From the IMG/VR virus record IMGVR_UViG_3300031673_000171, positions 1 through 40,902 of that record: a stretch of 40,902 nucleotides of DNA, one strand, 5' to 3'. The translations under genes and the position numbers were made by a program. This DNA is from a virus. This document shows positions 1-8,707 of this stretch, piece after piece (position 1 is the first letter of the stretch; each line of letters starts with the position of its first letter). The notes beneath the pieces are model-generated. The model saw only the letters and a list, made by a program, of their open reading frames with translations. It was not told the DNA's origin and searched no databases.

Positions 1-2097
1 GCCGTCTACGATGCGCTGCTGATCGCCGGACCAGATGCCGCGCGGAGGGCGCTTGATGATCGGGTAGAAGACCGTGGCACCGTCAATCGACGTCACCGCG
101 CCGTTGCTGCTTCCGATGTTCTCCGTGTTCGCGAAGAACACCTCGATCTTGGCCTCTGCTCGAATCGACGCATTGAGGACCGGAGGATTCGCGAAGGTCG
201 TGGTGAACTTGCCGGTGCTGTAATCCATGGTGTTGGTTCCACCAACATCGACACTGCCCAGAAATGACCCATCACCGTCATCTACGACTTGCAGCGTTCC
301 GTCGGTGACTGCCGTTGACTCCAGCACTACGGATGTGCCGTCCTCCAACACGAAGTCACCGGAGAACGTAGCGGTGACGCCGTCGCCTGTTCCGATGACT
401 ATCTGCACCAAGCGAGAGCCGATGATTGATTCAATCAAAACGCGCTCAACACCAGCGGTCGACTCGATGACCCGGAACAACTCACCGATGGGGACGTCAG
501 TACCGGGTCGCACAAGCGCGCTGTTGAAGAACTTGCTGACGGATGCGGTTACCGCCGCGAAGACCGCCTGACGCGACTGCCCGCGCACAAGTTCGATGGA
601 GAGGTCGAGGTCCATCTGTACGATCTCGCCATCCTTCATCTCCACAGTCGTCGTGAACGTGCGGCGTGCATCGAGGAAGCGCTTGACACCAATCTTGAGC
701 GCGGAGCCGGGCGTAGCAACGCGACCAAGAGAGTCGCGACCCCACAGCGCGCACACCACCGTGTTGCGCTCGGGTCGCTTCTGTTTGAGGAAGCACGACG
801 CGTAAGACGGTGCACCAAACACCTGATCGACGTAGCTGCTGGCGAGCGCGTTCCAATCCTCCTCACGAACTGCGCGATTATTGCTCTTGGCGAAGCGTGG
901 GGCAAGCACGCGTGCGCTCTCCACCGACTCTGGGTTTTGTCCTCCATCTCCGCGCTCAAGGTTGCGCAGACGGACAGGCGTGCTCGCACCACTCGGGAGT
1001 ACGCCCTGCACCGACACGCTGATGGTGCCTGGGGGCACGTTCCCACGCTGACCACCACCCACCCGGTAGCTGACAACGATGTCCGAGTTATTAGACGGGA
1101 TCACACCGAAGACGCCGTCACCGAACAGAATGAGTCCGGCGTCGTCTTCGTCGAACGCGAGTTGATAACGCTTCTGCGAGCCTGCGATCAAGTAGAGAAC
1201 CTGAATACTGCTACCAGCACCTGGTGCGGTGCCGTCTGCAGCGAGACCGAACCGCACTCGCGTGTTCCCTGAGATGTCAATGATGGTAGTGAACTCGCGC
1301 GGCGCACCTGTGAACTCCGCGACTTGCTGCCACACCTGTAGCGCTGATTGCGGCTGACCGAGTGGGAAGATCAACACAGTGATGCCGTCTTCGTCCTCCA
1401 AGCTGGTGATCGGGTTCATCAACGAGAGAACGTATTCCTGCGAGTCGACCCCGGTGCCGGTGAAGGCGTCGCGCCCCTGCTGTGTGCCCTCTACGAACGC
1501 GAGCGCGGCTACCTCTTCCCACTCTTCACCCAGCACGACGACGGCAACGCTTCCGTCGATGACGCCGGGTTGTGATAGTGGGAAAGACTGCCACTGCGAC
1601 CCGTCCGATGTGAAGCGGTCAACGCGCGTCACGCCTTCCGTCAGCACGATCACATCGTCAGTCGTGCCGTCAGGCCACGTGGTAACGCTCGGGGGGATGG
1701 TGTGGTCCTCGATCAATTCGAAGGTCAGACCAGCGGCTTGCACCGTGGTACCGGCCTTCAACAAAATCGAAGCTGGTTGGGGTGGATCAGGCTGTGCGAG
1801 CACCGACACACCAGCGGCGGTGGCGGGGCGCATACGGTAGCCCTGCGCGCGCGTGAGGATGCGCATGGACTCCAACGTGTCTGCAAGGATTAGCAGACTG
1901 TTGCGACGACGGCGGTCGTAGTAGTACGCGTTCTGCTCGTGAAACCAAGCGAGCACGTCGATGATCGCAGGAGCAACGCCCGTCGAGATCGCATCGTTGT
2001 AAGCAAAGTTGCCGATGCGTCCTTTCAGAAAAGTGAGACCGCGTGTACGGATCGCATCGAAGGTGCGCGCGGTGAAGTCTACGTTGACAATGACCAT
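1..2097 (-). CDS. Baseplate wedge protein, gp6 / Baseplate J-like (partial, 3' end off window)
   Basis: The frame is open from ATG at 2097 to the window edge (699 codons, no stop), so the C-terminus is missing. Residues of about 290-420 have the look of the Baseplate_J family: a Gly-rich turn with GGGQRGNVPPGTIS, followed by the segment NNRAVREEDWNALA. These proteins (T4 gp6, P2 gpJ) form the wedge ring of the contractile-tail baseplate. The N-terminus (about 1-90) is helix-rich with a DRRRRNSL segment, as in other J-like wedges. Residues of about 575-650 carry an extra beta module with MDYSTG at 624-629, which also occurs in the sheath, capsid and two head-region proteins of this phage. The gene follows the gp25-like gene after a 5 nt gap, the usual wedge order. 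Family assignment is by pattern recognition. Confidence 0.85.
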   Translation of the reverse strand, partial: MVIVNVDFTARTFDAIRTRGLTFLKGRIGNFAYNDAISTGVAPAIIDVLAWFHEQNAYYYDRRRRNSLLILADTLESMRILTRAQGYRMRPATAAGVSVLAQPDPPQPASILLKAGTTVQAAGLTFELIEDHTIPPSVTTWPDGTTDDVIVLTEGVTRVDRFTSDGSQWQSFPLSQPGVIDGSVAVVVLGEEWEEVAALAFVEGTQQGRDAFTGTGVDSQEYVLSLMNPITSLEDEDGITVLIFPLGQPQSALQVWQQVAEFTGAPREFTTIIDISGNTRVRFGLAADGTAPGAGSSIQVLYLIAGSQKRYQLAFDEDDAGLILFGDGVFGVIPSNNSDIVVSYRVGGGQRGNVPPGTISVSVQGVLPSGASTPVRLRNLERGDGGQNPESVESARVLAPRFAKSNNRAVREEDWNALASSYVDQVFGAPSYASCFLKQKRPERNTVVCALWGRDSLGRVATPGSALKIGVKRFLDARRTFTTTVEMKDGEIVQMDLDLSIELVRGQSRQAVFAAVTASVSKFFNSALVRPGTDVPIGELFRVIESTAGVERVLIESIIGSRLVQIVIGTGDGVTATFSGDFVLEDGTSVVLESTAVTDGTLQVVDDGDGSFLGSVDVGGTNTMDYSTGKFTTTFANPPVLNASIRAEAKIEVFFANTENIGSSNGAVTSIDGATVFYPIIKRPPRGIWSGDQQRIVDG

Positions 2098-2102
2098 AGC
2101 TG

Positions 2103-2501
2103 CTAACTCGCCGTCGACAAGGTGTTGAACTCGACCGGTGCGGTGAAGACGCGATTCTGCGGGTCGCCGAGTATGGTGAACGCTAGCGTGACGATTACGG
2201 TGTGGGGCTCATTGTCGGGCGCCTCAGTGCGTACAGTCAACACGCGAATGCGAGGATCCTGCTTCTCCACGTCCCGCTGCACGAAGTAGCGAATTGACGC
2301 GCGCGTGATGGCGTCGTTCGGATCGAATACAAGCCTTGGCACCTCACTACCCATAAAGGGTGCGTGCGGAATGGTGCCGATCTCCGTAGTCACGATGTTG
2401 GACAGCGACGTGAACACGACCTCAAGGTCTGACTTAGGTCCAAACGTGCCCTGCCACGATGGTCCGAACTGGTAGGCAGGCCCAGAGAATCTGTTAGCCA
2501 T
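2103..2501 (-). CDS. Baseplate wedge protein, gp25/GPW family
   Basis: A 132-residue protein of typical size for the T4 gp25 / P2 gpW family, which joins the wedge to the tube-sheath end of the baseplate and helps start sheath assembly. The central part (PFMGSEVPRLVFDPNDAI, then helix RASIRYFVQRDVEK) and the QDPRIRVLTV segment match the family pattern of a P-x-x-G loop, a helix and an E/D-P-R-I strand. The usual Glu of the EPR motif is Asp here. Its ATG overlaps the stop of the spike gene as TGATG, implying translational coupling. Position between spike and J-like wedge genes agrees with myovirus order. Confidence 0.85.
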   Translation of the reverse strand: MANRFSGPAYQFGPSWQGTFGPKSDLEVVFTSLSNIVTTEIGTIPHAPFMGSEVPRLVFDPNDAITRASIRYFVQRDVEKQDPRIRVLTVRTEAPDNEPHTVIVTLAFTILGDPQNRVFTAPVEFNTLSTAS

Positions 2502-3388
2502 CAGTTCCCCTTAACGCTAGTGGTGGCTAGCACTGCGGTGGCAGGAACGACTGGCGGCGTACCTGCGACGCCATGCACGTGTGTGTTGAAGAAGGCGATG
2601 AACGTATCCATCATGAGCGAAAACCGGGCGCCGTCTGGTCCAAGCAAACACGGAACCCCTTTGAAGGTGACTTGCCCGGTGCCAATCACGTCGACAGCGG
2701 GGCTGGTCACTGTGACCAAGGCTCCAGCGTTCACGTTCACATTGGTGTCTGCGTTCACGTTCACATTGGTGGCGGCATTCACATTGACCACACCGCTGGC
2801 GTCCAGAATTTCGATGCTCTGCGTAGTTGTCTCCAAACGCACTAGCTGCTGCGCATCATCCAGCGTGAGCTTGCGACCACCAAGGGTGAGCGCCTCGACC
2901 ACAGCACCCGCCGGGTCGTCTCTGAGATTCACAGCACTACCACCGGCAGTAACGATGCGAATCTTCTCCTCACCGTCGACCCAGCGCATCTCGATCAGAT
3001 GACCGTTGGCGGTGCGTATGATTCGCGTCTTGGGAGTCGGTGTGTATGCACTCGTGAACTCCGCAGGGGCATCGCCTGTTCCCAAGAATTGCCCATGCCA
3101 AATCGGATTATTCGAGAGGCCGCCGTAGAAGCTGACCCAGACACCATCACCGACCTCTGGCACGTGTAGATCGTGCGTCGGGAATGCTGGCCTAGCCCAC
3201 GGCAGTTTGTCGTCCTCAATGAACTCCGATTCAAGAGTGTCGCCGAAGACTTGTGGGACACGCACGCGCACGCGACCGTTCTTATCAGGATCGGCTGTGT
3301 CGACCACGTAACCCGGCCACATCCCAAACCACTCCGAGCGTTGGACCGGAATTTCCTCCGTTGCTTCAAATCCTGGGAGCGTGCTCAT
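2501..3388 (-). CDS. Baseplate central spike, gp5/gpV-like (OB domain plus beta-helix)
   Basis: This 295-residue protein has the build of a membrane-piercing spike. An OB-fold-like domain lies at about 20-110 (GRVRVRVPQVFGD, then EVGDGVWVSFYGG and NNPIWHGQF). A beta-helical needle follows at about 120-250, containing alternating VNVNA repeats at 201-221. Near the C-terminus is His270-Val-His272. In P2 gpV and phi92 gp138 an HxH motif binds an iron ion at the spike tip, so the same role is inferred here, although the last 23 residues extend beyond it. No lysozyme domain is inserted, unlike T4 gp5. The ATG lies in a 4 nt ATGA overlap with the hub gene. Confidence 0.88.
   Translation of the reverse strand: MSTLPGFEATEEIPVQRSEWFGMWPGYVVDTADPDKNGRVRVRVPQVFGDTLESEFIEDDKLPWARPAFPTHDLHVPEVGDGVWVSFYGGLSNNPIWHGQFLGTGDAPAEFTSAYTPTPKTRIIRTANGHLIEMRWVDGEEKIRIVTAGGSAVNLRDDPAGAVVEALTLGGRKLTLDDAQQLVRLETTTQSIEILDASGVVNVNAATNVNVNADTNVNVNAGALVTVTSPAVDVIGTGQVTFKGVPCLLGPDGARFSLMMDTFIAFFNTHVHGVAGTPPVVPATAVLATTSVKGN
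2727..2789 (-). repeat. 24 nt tandem repeats encoding the spike beta-helix
   Basis: Two direct copies with a 24 nt period (2727-2750 and 2751-2774) share an identical 20 nt core. A third partial copy follows from 2775. They encode the octad repeat NVNVNA(D/A)T of the spike protein, so protein structure rather than a DNA function probably explains them. Confidence 0.8.
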
Positions 3389-4593
3389 GAAAGCACCTTT
3401 GCAGTTCTGATGCTGCTACCTTCGCTGCCTGCTGTCTGGTTTTCATCGCGCGTACCGGTGTTCGTCGCCAGCGCGCCGGTAGGTTGCGCGTCGCCAACCT
3501 GTGACTCACGACGGAAACCGGTGATCGACGTAGTCAGTAGGCTACCCACTACGATGTGCTGAACCTCTAACAAAACGTATCGACCCATGAACGGCGTCTG
3601 CTGTAGGTCACCGAAAGAGTTTTCTATAGAGATGACCTTGTTAGGTCGCAACGAGGGGTCAGGTCTTGCCCTGAGTCGCACAGAGAGATAACGCGGCGCT
3701 ACCCTACCCCAACGCGACCGAGTGCTCTCACTGACAACACCCAAATCATCCTCCGCGAACGGCACCACCCGCAGGCCGTCACCCATACGGCGCGGCACGC
3801 GCGGCGCCAGCGCCGGTTGAGTCGCCGCAGCTACCGGGTCCATGTCGAACACGAGACCGCGTTTGGTGTCGAAGTCGAAACCGATGCCACGCAGGGTAGC
3901 GCCGCCGTTTCGGTCGACCTCGCGCCCGCTGTAGAGGAACGCGAAATCTTCAACGCGATCCTCAAGCACCGACACATCGTAGCGACGCTCTGTCATGTCG
4001 GTCAGCGTGGGCGCCTGGTATCGCAGCGTAGATCCGTCCAACCACAGGTAGGAGTCTCCGCGATTGCCAGAGACCGTGGACGTCAGCGCAAGGTCACGCA
4101 TGAACGACCAATCATCTTGGCGCGCCTGCACCCACACTGACGAATAGGCCGACGCGGCGATGTCTGAGCTAAGACCGTACTCTGTGGCGATTGACTGAAG
4201 GACGTCAGACGCGCGCATGTTATTCCAAGCTCGTGTGCGAGCTTTCTGCGCGAGCACCAGCCGTTGGTCTGCGCCTTTGATCTCAGCGAGCATACGAGTG
4301 CTCGCGTTGAACGCCGCACGACTCTTATCGGTGATGCCAGTCCGCCACTCGGAACTAAGGGTGCGCTCCTCTCCTTCTTGAGAAGAGACGCGGAACGAGA
4401 ATTCGGGGTTGTCCTGCCCCATCATGATCGAGTCCCACGCCTTCCATCCACCGGTTCTAAAACGCAGCGACCACGAGAAGCCGCCAGCTAGCATGCTCTC
4501 GGTCCAAGTGAATTGATCTATGAACGGTGTGATGTCGTGCACCTCACCGTCAATCCGAATCTCCACGATAGACGTGATGATGCTGGAACTCAC
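3385..4593 (-). CDS. Baseplate hub protein, gp27/gpD-like
   Basis: A 402-residue protein of the hub family (T4 gp27, P2 gpD, VgrG N-half), which forms the trimeric ring that links the tail tube to the spike. The N-terminus (IDGEVHDITPFIDQFTWTES) resembles hub proteins that begin with a definition of their ligand plane. The segment RASDVLQSIATEYGLSSDI at about 128-147 is the typical hub helix, and VWVQARQDDWSFMRDLA at about 153-169 matches the adjoining family motif (Q-x-x-x-S/D-D-W-x-F-x-R). The gene overlaps both neighbours by 4 nt (ATGA), inside the run LysM protein, hub, spike, gp25, gp6. Confidence 0.85.
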   Translation of the reverse strand: MSSSIITSIVEIRIDGEVHDITPFIDQFTWTESMLAGGFSWSLRFRTGGWKAWDSIMMGQDNPEFSFRVSSQEGEERTLSSEWRTGITDKSRAAFNASTRMLAEIKGADQRLVLAQKARTRAWNNMRASDVLQSIATEYGLSSDIAASAYSSVWVQARQDDWSFMRDLALTSTVSGNRGDSYLWLDGSTLRYQAPTLTDMTERRYDVSVLEDRVEDFAFLYSGREVDRNGGATLRGIGFDFDTKRGLVFDMDPVAAATQPALAPRVPRRMGDGLRVVPFAEDDLGVVSESTRSRWGRVAPRYLSVRLRARPDPSLRPNKVISIENSFGDLQQTPFMGRYVLLEVQHIVVGSLLTTSITGFRRESQVGDAQPTGALATNTGTRDENQTAGSEGSSIRTAKVLS

Positions 4594-4943
4594 GAATTGG
4601 TACTGCGATTCTGCGTGTCGCGGTAGGCCGCGTTCACGTTCTGTAGCTTCGGAATGATGATGACGTCGCCCGCCTTCACCTCCTCAAGCGGGAAGTCGAT
4701 CCGGTTGACCTGTGCGATGGCGCGCCAGAGCTTGCGGTCGCCGAGAAATGTCTGTGCGAAGAGGTCAAGCTGCCCTTCTAGACCCATGGACACGACGACC
4801 TGTTGCTCATCGCCGTCGAGCACGACTGGTGGCTCATTCCATAAACCGTAGAACGCGCGACCATCCTTGATGAATAGTTGCGTGCGCTTGTACGGGTCAC
4901 TGAACTCGGTCGGAAGCTCGAATGTTCTGTCTTCTTCTGCCAT
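4590..4943 (-). CDS. LysM-like baseplate protein (gp53-like)
   Basis: A 117-residue protein whose C-terminal half is LysM-like: GQLDLFAQTFLGDRKLWRAI, then N80 and KAGDVIIIPKL at 90-100. This is the layout of T4 gp53 and of LysM domains in small tail proteins: a helix, Gly-Asp, L-W-x-x-I, Asn, and G-D-x-x-x-I-P. In tails these domains stabilise the baseplate or tube initiator rather than bind cell wall. The N-terminal 50 residues have no recognised domain. The start overlaps no upstream gene (6 nt gap) and the stop overlaps the hub ATG by 4 nt. In phages such as PBSX a related LysM is fused to the preceding protein; here it is separate. Confidence 0.75.
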   Translation of the reverse strand: MAEEDRTFELPTEFSDPYKRTQLFIKDGRAFYGLWNEPPVVLDGDEQQVVVSMGLEGQLDLFAQTFLGDRKLWRAIAQVNRIDFPLEEVKAGDVIIIPKLQNVNAAYRDTQNRSTNS

Positions 4944-4949
4944 GAGTGC

Positions 4950-5753
4950 CTACGGCGCCGCCGCGCCTGCGTTGGCAGCGGCGCGCCTAGTGGCGATAGA
5001 TCGACTGAGCGAAACTCGCGTGGCAGCGCCCAAAGCGTCACGCTGCGCGAGACCGCGCACCAACACCTCGTGCGCCGGACTCAGGCCAGCCTGATTACGC
5101 ACCGAATCCCAATCTGGCATACCAGTGTCGAACCGCTGAAACGACAGCGACACTCGCGCACCGTATGGCTGCGCTGTGATCGGATGCCATGGGCCTTCCC
5201 ATTGGATGGTGACTTGCGTTATGTAGCCTCTGAGGGTCAAGAACGAACCGAACACCACCAGCACCATCGGCGGGTCGTAGCGCTTTAGTACCGGGATCTT
5301 GACCAAACCCTGATGGAATTTGGGGTCGAGCTTCGCTACGCGAGACTGTAATCCTCTGTTCAGTTCAGTGGCGTTCCGCTCTTTCGGAAAGCCCAACGCC
5401 TCAAGCCATCGGATGTTGTGTTCCATCTCCGACAGAAGATTGTTGATGTCGATGTTAGCTATGCGGTCCAAATCTGAAACGCGCGTGATGTTGCGCCCCG
5501 CGCGAAACACCAACTCAAGAGACATGATGCTCCAGTTGCCGCCGCGATACAAAGCGGCGCCCGGCTGCGGCATGCGGCTTCTCTGAGTCTCCTCGTAGGA
5601 GTCAACTTGGTAAGCCTGCGTGATGCTTCCGGGAAAGCTCTGAAAGTCGAGTCGCCCGTCGTCTGCATAACTCGGGCTGTCCTCAAGCACCAAAGCGCAC
5701 GGGACTACGTCAGAACGAATGCCGGGCAAGAAGTTAGTGGAAGGAAATGTCAC
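4950..5753 (-). CDS. Putative tail tube initiator / baseplate protein
   Basis: A 267-residue protein read from GTG at 5753, which forms a GTGA overlap with the tape measure stop; a TTG one codon upstream is less likely. It has two beta-rich halves. The first contains GNWSIMSLELVFRAGR. The second has ITQVTIQWEGPWHP, then QPYGARVSLSFQRFD, ending in an Ala-rich tail (RRAAANAGAAAP). Paired strands of this kind followed by a LysM protein recall XkdP-like and gp48/gp54-like tube initiators, which cap the tape measure and nucleate the tube. The position directly after the tape measure and before the LysM gene supports this, but the family assignment is an inference. Confidence 0.55.
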   Translation of the reverse strand: MTFPSTNFLPGIRSDVVPCALVLEDSPSYADDGRLDFQSFPGSITQAYQVDSYEETQRSRMPQPGAALYRGGNWSIMSLELVFRAGRNITRVSDLDRIANIDINNLLSEMEHNIRWLEALGFPKERNATELNRGLQSRVAKLDPKFHQGLVKIPVLKRYDPPMVLVVFGSFLTLRGYITQVTIQWEGPWHPITAQPYGARVSLSFQRFDTGMPDWDSVRNQAGLSPAHEVLVRGLAQRDALGAATRVSLSRSIATRRAAANAGAAAP

Positions 5754-7372
5754 CAAGCACCTACCCCGTCCATCCCAACGGCCATAGACAAACCACCATC
5801 GCCACCGGAAACAGACACCGCAGACGCACCACCATCAACGCGCAGCTTTCCGCCGAGCTTATCGTCTATGCGCTCCAGTACACGCTGAATCGCCTCTTGC
5901 CCAGGCATCTCGATCTTCGGCAGCAGCGGCAACAAAACACGCTCAACGGTAGACCGATTCAAAGGGAGAATCATCTCCGGCCCAGCTTCCCCAGCGATGA
6001 CCGGTCTGTTCACCATGGCTGCTCCGTCCGCCATCGGCGGGAGAGAAGGTGTAGCCACGCCGGTTGCACCGATCATCGGGAGTCTAGGCGCCGGAGTGTC
6101 AGGTGTGGAGAACAGGTTAAACGCTTTCTTCATGGTGTCGGCTGCGGCGCCGAACGGGTTCAGTAGCGTTTTCACCACCGACCCTGCGGGTGTGTCCAAC
6201 CATTTGCTGAAATTCGTGAACGGCGAAAAGATGTCGCTGAAGGCACCGCCCCACTCGGCTTTGCTCATTCCGAGTATCTGCTTGAACTGATCTGCGGCGT
6301 CCTTCAGCAAAGTCACCAAAGGTGGGAGCCACTCTTTGATGAATGGGATGACATCGTCGCGCAGGATCGGCACAATGGCCTTGAGCGTGGGGAGCATCAC
6401 GTCGCGCAGGATCGTGACTGCGATCTCGGTCAGATCCGGTATCAACGGCAGTAGTGCTCTTGCGATCTCCAAGAACGCCTTGAGCATTTCAGGCCCGACC
6501 TCCTTGAAAACCTTCCCAATCTCCATGAGAGCATCCATCATCATGGGAAGTGATTCGACTGCTAGATCAACTACCGCGTCAATCATGTCCTCTAAGAAAC
6601 CGCTGTCGATCAATTCGGTAACCCACGCACCGAACTGAACAGCTAGAAGCTCTGCGATCACCGTCAGCTTAGATATGTGCGGGAGTAGTTTCATTGCGAT
6701 GTTGGTCGCGATGATGTCTAGCGTCTGAGTCAGTGGGCCGAACGCGCTCTGGATGATAGCCGTGAACGACGTCATGGCAGGCATGAACGCTTCAGTGAAC
6801 ATCTTTATTAGCGGCTCAAACAAACGGAAGAGCGCGGCGAATGGTCCCAAGAATATGCCAGCCACGCCGCCAGCTAACTTGAAGGCGTTGGTGATCTTCT
6901 CGATGCTGATGAACTTCTGTAGAAAGTCGTTGACGACTGGAATTGCGGCGCGCGTGTGCTTGACGAGAACGGTGAATGCCTTGGCGTAATTCTTACCGTC
7001 GAAGGCGCGCTTCATCTCGTCGCCCAAAGCGGTGACCATGTTCAGTAACTTGGGGATCGTCTCGGCGCCTATGTCCGCCAACATCCCGGAGACATTCTTG
7101 ACCTTCTTACTCGTGTCGTCCCAATGCTTGACGAACCCGTCACCGAAGTCATGCCACTTGGCAGCGACCTTACCGAACATCCCACTGTAGAACTTCACCA
7201 ACTCCACTGGCACTTCTTCAGCCTTCGTGGTGAAGGTCTGAAGCACTACATCTGCTGCTTTTGCTGTCTTCTTGACTGCCTCGTCAATCAGTTTCTGGAC
7301 CTTGATGACGGGTCCGGTAGCCTCGTCCTCAATGGACAAGACCCAACCGATTGTCTCGAAACCGTCAGCCAC
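5750..7372 (-). CDS. Tail tape measure protein
   Basis: A 540-residue, largely helical protein starting at GTG (7372), which overlaps the preceding TAG as TAGTG. The C-terminal motif VIAGEAGPEMILPL (458-471) is a hallmark of many tape measure proteins. A hydrophobic stretch lies at about 163-185, and long amphipathic helices fill about 200-370. Tape measures fix tail length at about 0.15 nm per residue, which would give a tail near 80 nm, short for a phage with such long head genes. It lies downstream of chaperone-like genes and upstream of the tube-initiator-like gene, the standard order. The N-terminus (about 1-90) is charged and coiled-coil-like. The C-terminal 50 residues are Gly-rich and may be processed. 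Confidence 0.85.
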   Translation of the reverse strand: MADGFETIGWVLSIEDEATGPVIKVQKLIDEAVKKTAKAADVVLQTFTTKAEEVPVELVKFYSGMFGKVAAKWHDFGDGFVKHWDDTSKKVKNVSGMLADIGAETIPKLLNMVTALGDEMKRAFDGKNYAKAFTVLVKHTRAAIPVVNDFLQKFISIEKITNAFKLAGGVAGIFLGPFAALFRLFEPLIKMFTEAFMPAMTSFTAIIQSAFGPLTQTLDIIATNIAMKLLPHISKLTVIAELLAVQFGAWVTELIDSGFLEDMIDAVVDLAVESLPMMMDALMEIGKVFKEVGPEMLKAFLEIARALLPLIPDLTEIAVTILRDVMLPTLKAIVPILRDDVIPFIKEWLPPLVTLLKDAADQFKQILGMSKAEWGGAFSDIFSPFTNFSKWLDTPAGSVVKTLLNPFGAAADTMKKAFNLFSTPDTPAPRLPMIGATGVATPSLPPMADGAAMVNRPVIAGEAGPEMILPLNRSTVERVLLPLLPKIEMPGQEAIQRVLERIDDKLGGKLRVDGGASAVSVSGGDGGLSMAVGMDGVGAW

Positions 7373-7545
7373 TACAGACCCATCACCCTGGTGAACACCA
7401 TCGAGAGCATAGTGCCCAGATTATTGCTCTCGTTCATCTTCTTCAAAACCTTGTTATCGCGCTTCTCCTTTCTCACAACTAACTCCAGGCGCTGCCAGCG
7501 TGTCATGAGGCGCCAATCGCTGTAAGCAATTCCGGCGCGGTGCAT
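7372..7545 (-). CDS. Small basic protein between gp26-like gene and tape measure
   Basis: A 57-residue protein starting at ATG 7545, which is preceded by a strong AGAGGAGAGG ribosome binding site about 6 nt upstream. The same frame stays open upstream into the gp26-like gene, but no ribosome binding site supports a longer form. The sequence (YSDWRLMTRWQRLELVVRKE, then a Met-rich end) is helical and basic. In many phages two overlapping chaperone ORFs precede the tape measure gene, so this may be the second chaperone or a gp28/gp51-type small hub factor. No family is recognised with confidence. Confidence 0.7.
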   Translation of the reverse strand: MHRAGIAYSDWRLMTRWQRLELVVRKEKRDNKVLKKMNESNNLGTMLSMVFTRVMGL

Positions 7546-7582
7546 GATGTGCCTCTCCTCTTGGAGCTTGATGAGCGAGTGC

Positions 7583-8707
7583 TCAGACGCCAGAAGAACG
7601 ATTGCGAAACATGGAACCGTCCAGGGAGAGTTGTTTGCGGAAGCGATGCTTGCAGTGGGAGCACTGAAACATCGGACGCAACTCGTAGCCGAACGACCTC
7701 CTTTCAATCACCTCGCGAAGTTCGCGGAGGAGGGGAAGGGGTGCCTGCTTGCACCACCGCATGGCGTCGATCACACCGACGCTGCGCCCGTCGATGGCTG
7801 CGATGTAGCGCGCCTGCACAAACGAGTGCAGCCGCGATCCCATGTTCGTGTTGCCGCTCTGTGAGCGCTCCGCGAATTCCGATGCTTGAATCAAGTCGGC
7901 GATGCGCAGGTATCGCCAACCAATCTGCTGCCCGTTCTGCAGCTTGACGGTGATAGGCTCATCCAACGACGCCGCCGCGAACACTTGATGCGAGTCAGTG
8001 CTGCCGTCTTCGCCGAGCCCCATCTCACGCAGGATGAGCAAGTCTTCGTCTTCGTCGGCAGTCGTCGCTGGGGGCCACGTCACCGGCTCACCGGGCAGAG
8101 CGCGATGCAGTGAACGACACGGCACTGCGCTCAGGACGCGTGACCCGTCGAAGTGCTGCGTGCACGATGGGCACTGCGGGTACATCGGCAAGTTATCGGA
8201 GCCCTGCGACAGTGAAAGGATGTGCAACAGACACGCAGCCCAGTCCTCCAGAATGAGTTGGTCGTGCACAATGCCGCGCGTGTCAAGACACTGCTCAACT
8301 ACGTGACGGATGGCTGGTGTGGCGTTCACACCAACGCCAGCGCCTGCGATCATCTCCTCCTGTTCGCCGCGCATCGGCGACAACACCACCGCCCCGTCAT
8401 GCCCAGGATACAACAGCCCACCGGACGGGAGCTTGAAGGGGCGGCTCAGAGGGTCCACAGGAGCCCCCTGGGACGACCCAACGGTCGTGGGCTCCCAACG
8501 AGCGGCCACAGGAGCCCCCTGGGGGGCGTGTTGGTAGGTGGGGAAGTTGGGGGCTAGTCGACTGGTACTAACCGCGTCACCGCCCGCTGGTGGCGCCCCC
8601 TGGACCTCCGACGCGATCCCTAGCTGCGCTGCCAGGTTGCGTAGTGGGTGTCCTTCTGGGAGATTGGCCGGGTCTACGGGTTGATATGCAGGTACCTGCT
8701 TGGTCAT
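7583..8707 (-). CDS. T4 gp26-like baseplate hub / tail assembly protein
   Basis: A 374-residue protein resembling the T4 baseplate family of gp26. The family core starts at about 90 with FKLPSGGLLYPG, then VVLSPMRGEQEEMI, then a helix ending IVHDQLILEDWAACLLHILS. Two CxxC pairs, Cys179/Cys182 and Cys349/Cys352, could form a zinc site, as in relatives that carry CPxC after this helix. The N-terminal 85 residues are Pro/Gly/Ala-rich linker with repeated QGAP segments. Members act in hub assembly and are considered tail assembly chaperone-like; they sit just before hub or tape measure genes, as here. The ATG overlaps the stop of the upstream gene as ATGA. Confidence 0.75.
   Translation of the reverse strand: MTKQVPAYQPVDPANLPEGHPLRNLAAQLGIASEVQGAPPAGGDAVSTSRLAPNFPTYQHAPQGAPVAARWEPTTVGSSQGAPVDPLSRPFKLPSGGLLYPGHDGAVVLSPMRGEQEEMIAGAGVGVNATPAIRHVVEQCLDTRGIVHDQLILEDWAACLLHILSLSQGSDNLPMYPQCPSCTQHFDGSRVLSAVPCRSLHRALPGEPVTWPPATTADEDEDLLILREMGLGEDGSTDSHQVFAAASLDEPITVKLQNGQQIGWRYLRIADLIQASEFAERSQSGNTNMGSRLHSFVQARYIAAIDGRSVGVIDAMRWCKQAPLPLLRELREVIERRSFGYELRPMFQCSHCKHRFRKQLSLDGSMFRNRSSGV
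8455..8523 (-). repeat. Direct repeat of 18 nt within the gp26-like gene linker
   Basis: Near-identical 18 nt copies at 8455-8472 and 8506-8523 encode the QGAPV segments of the Pro/Gly-rich linker. A third, weaker copy lies near 8591-8604. This is probably a coding repeat rather than a regulatory site. Confidence 0.6.

Noticed and set aside
2727-2789. Short tandem repeats that might suggest a CRISPR array or iterons
   Set aside because: The 24 nt period with no unique spacers and in-frame coding for the spike beta-helix exclude both.
7546-7707. A longer, 111-residue form of the 57-residue gene
   Set aside because: It would start inside the gp26-like gene without a ribosome binding site, while the ATG at 7545 has a strong one.
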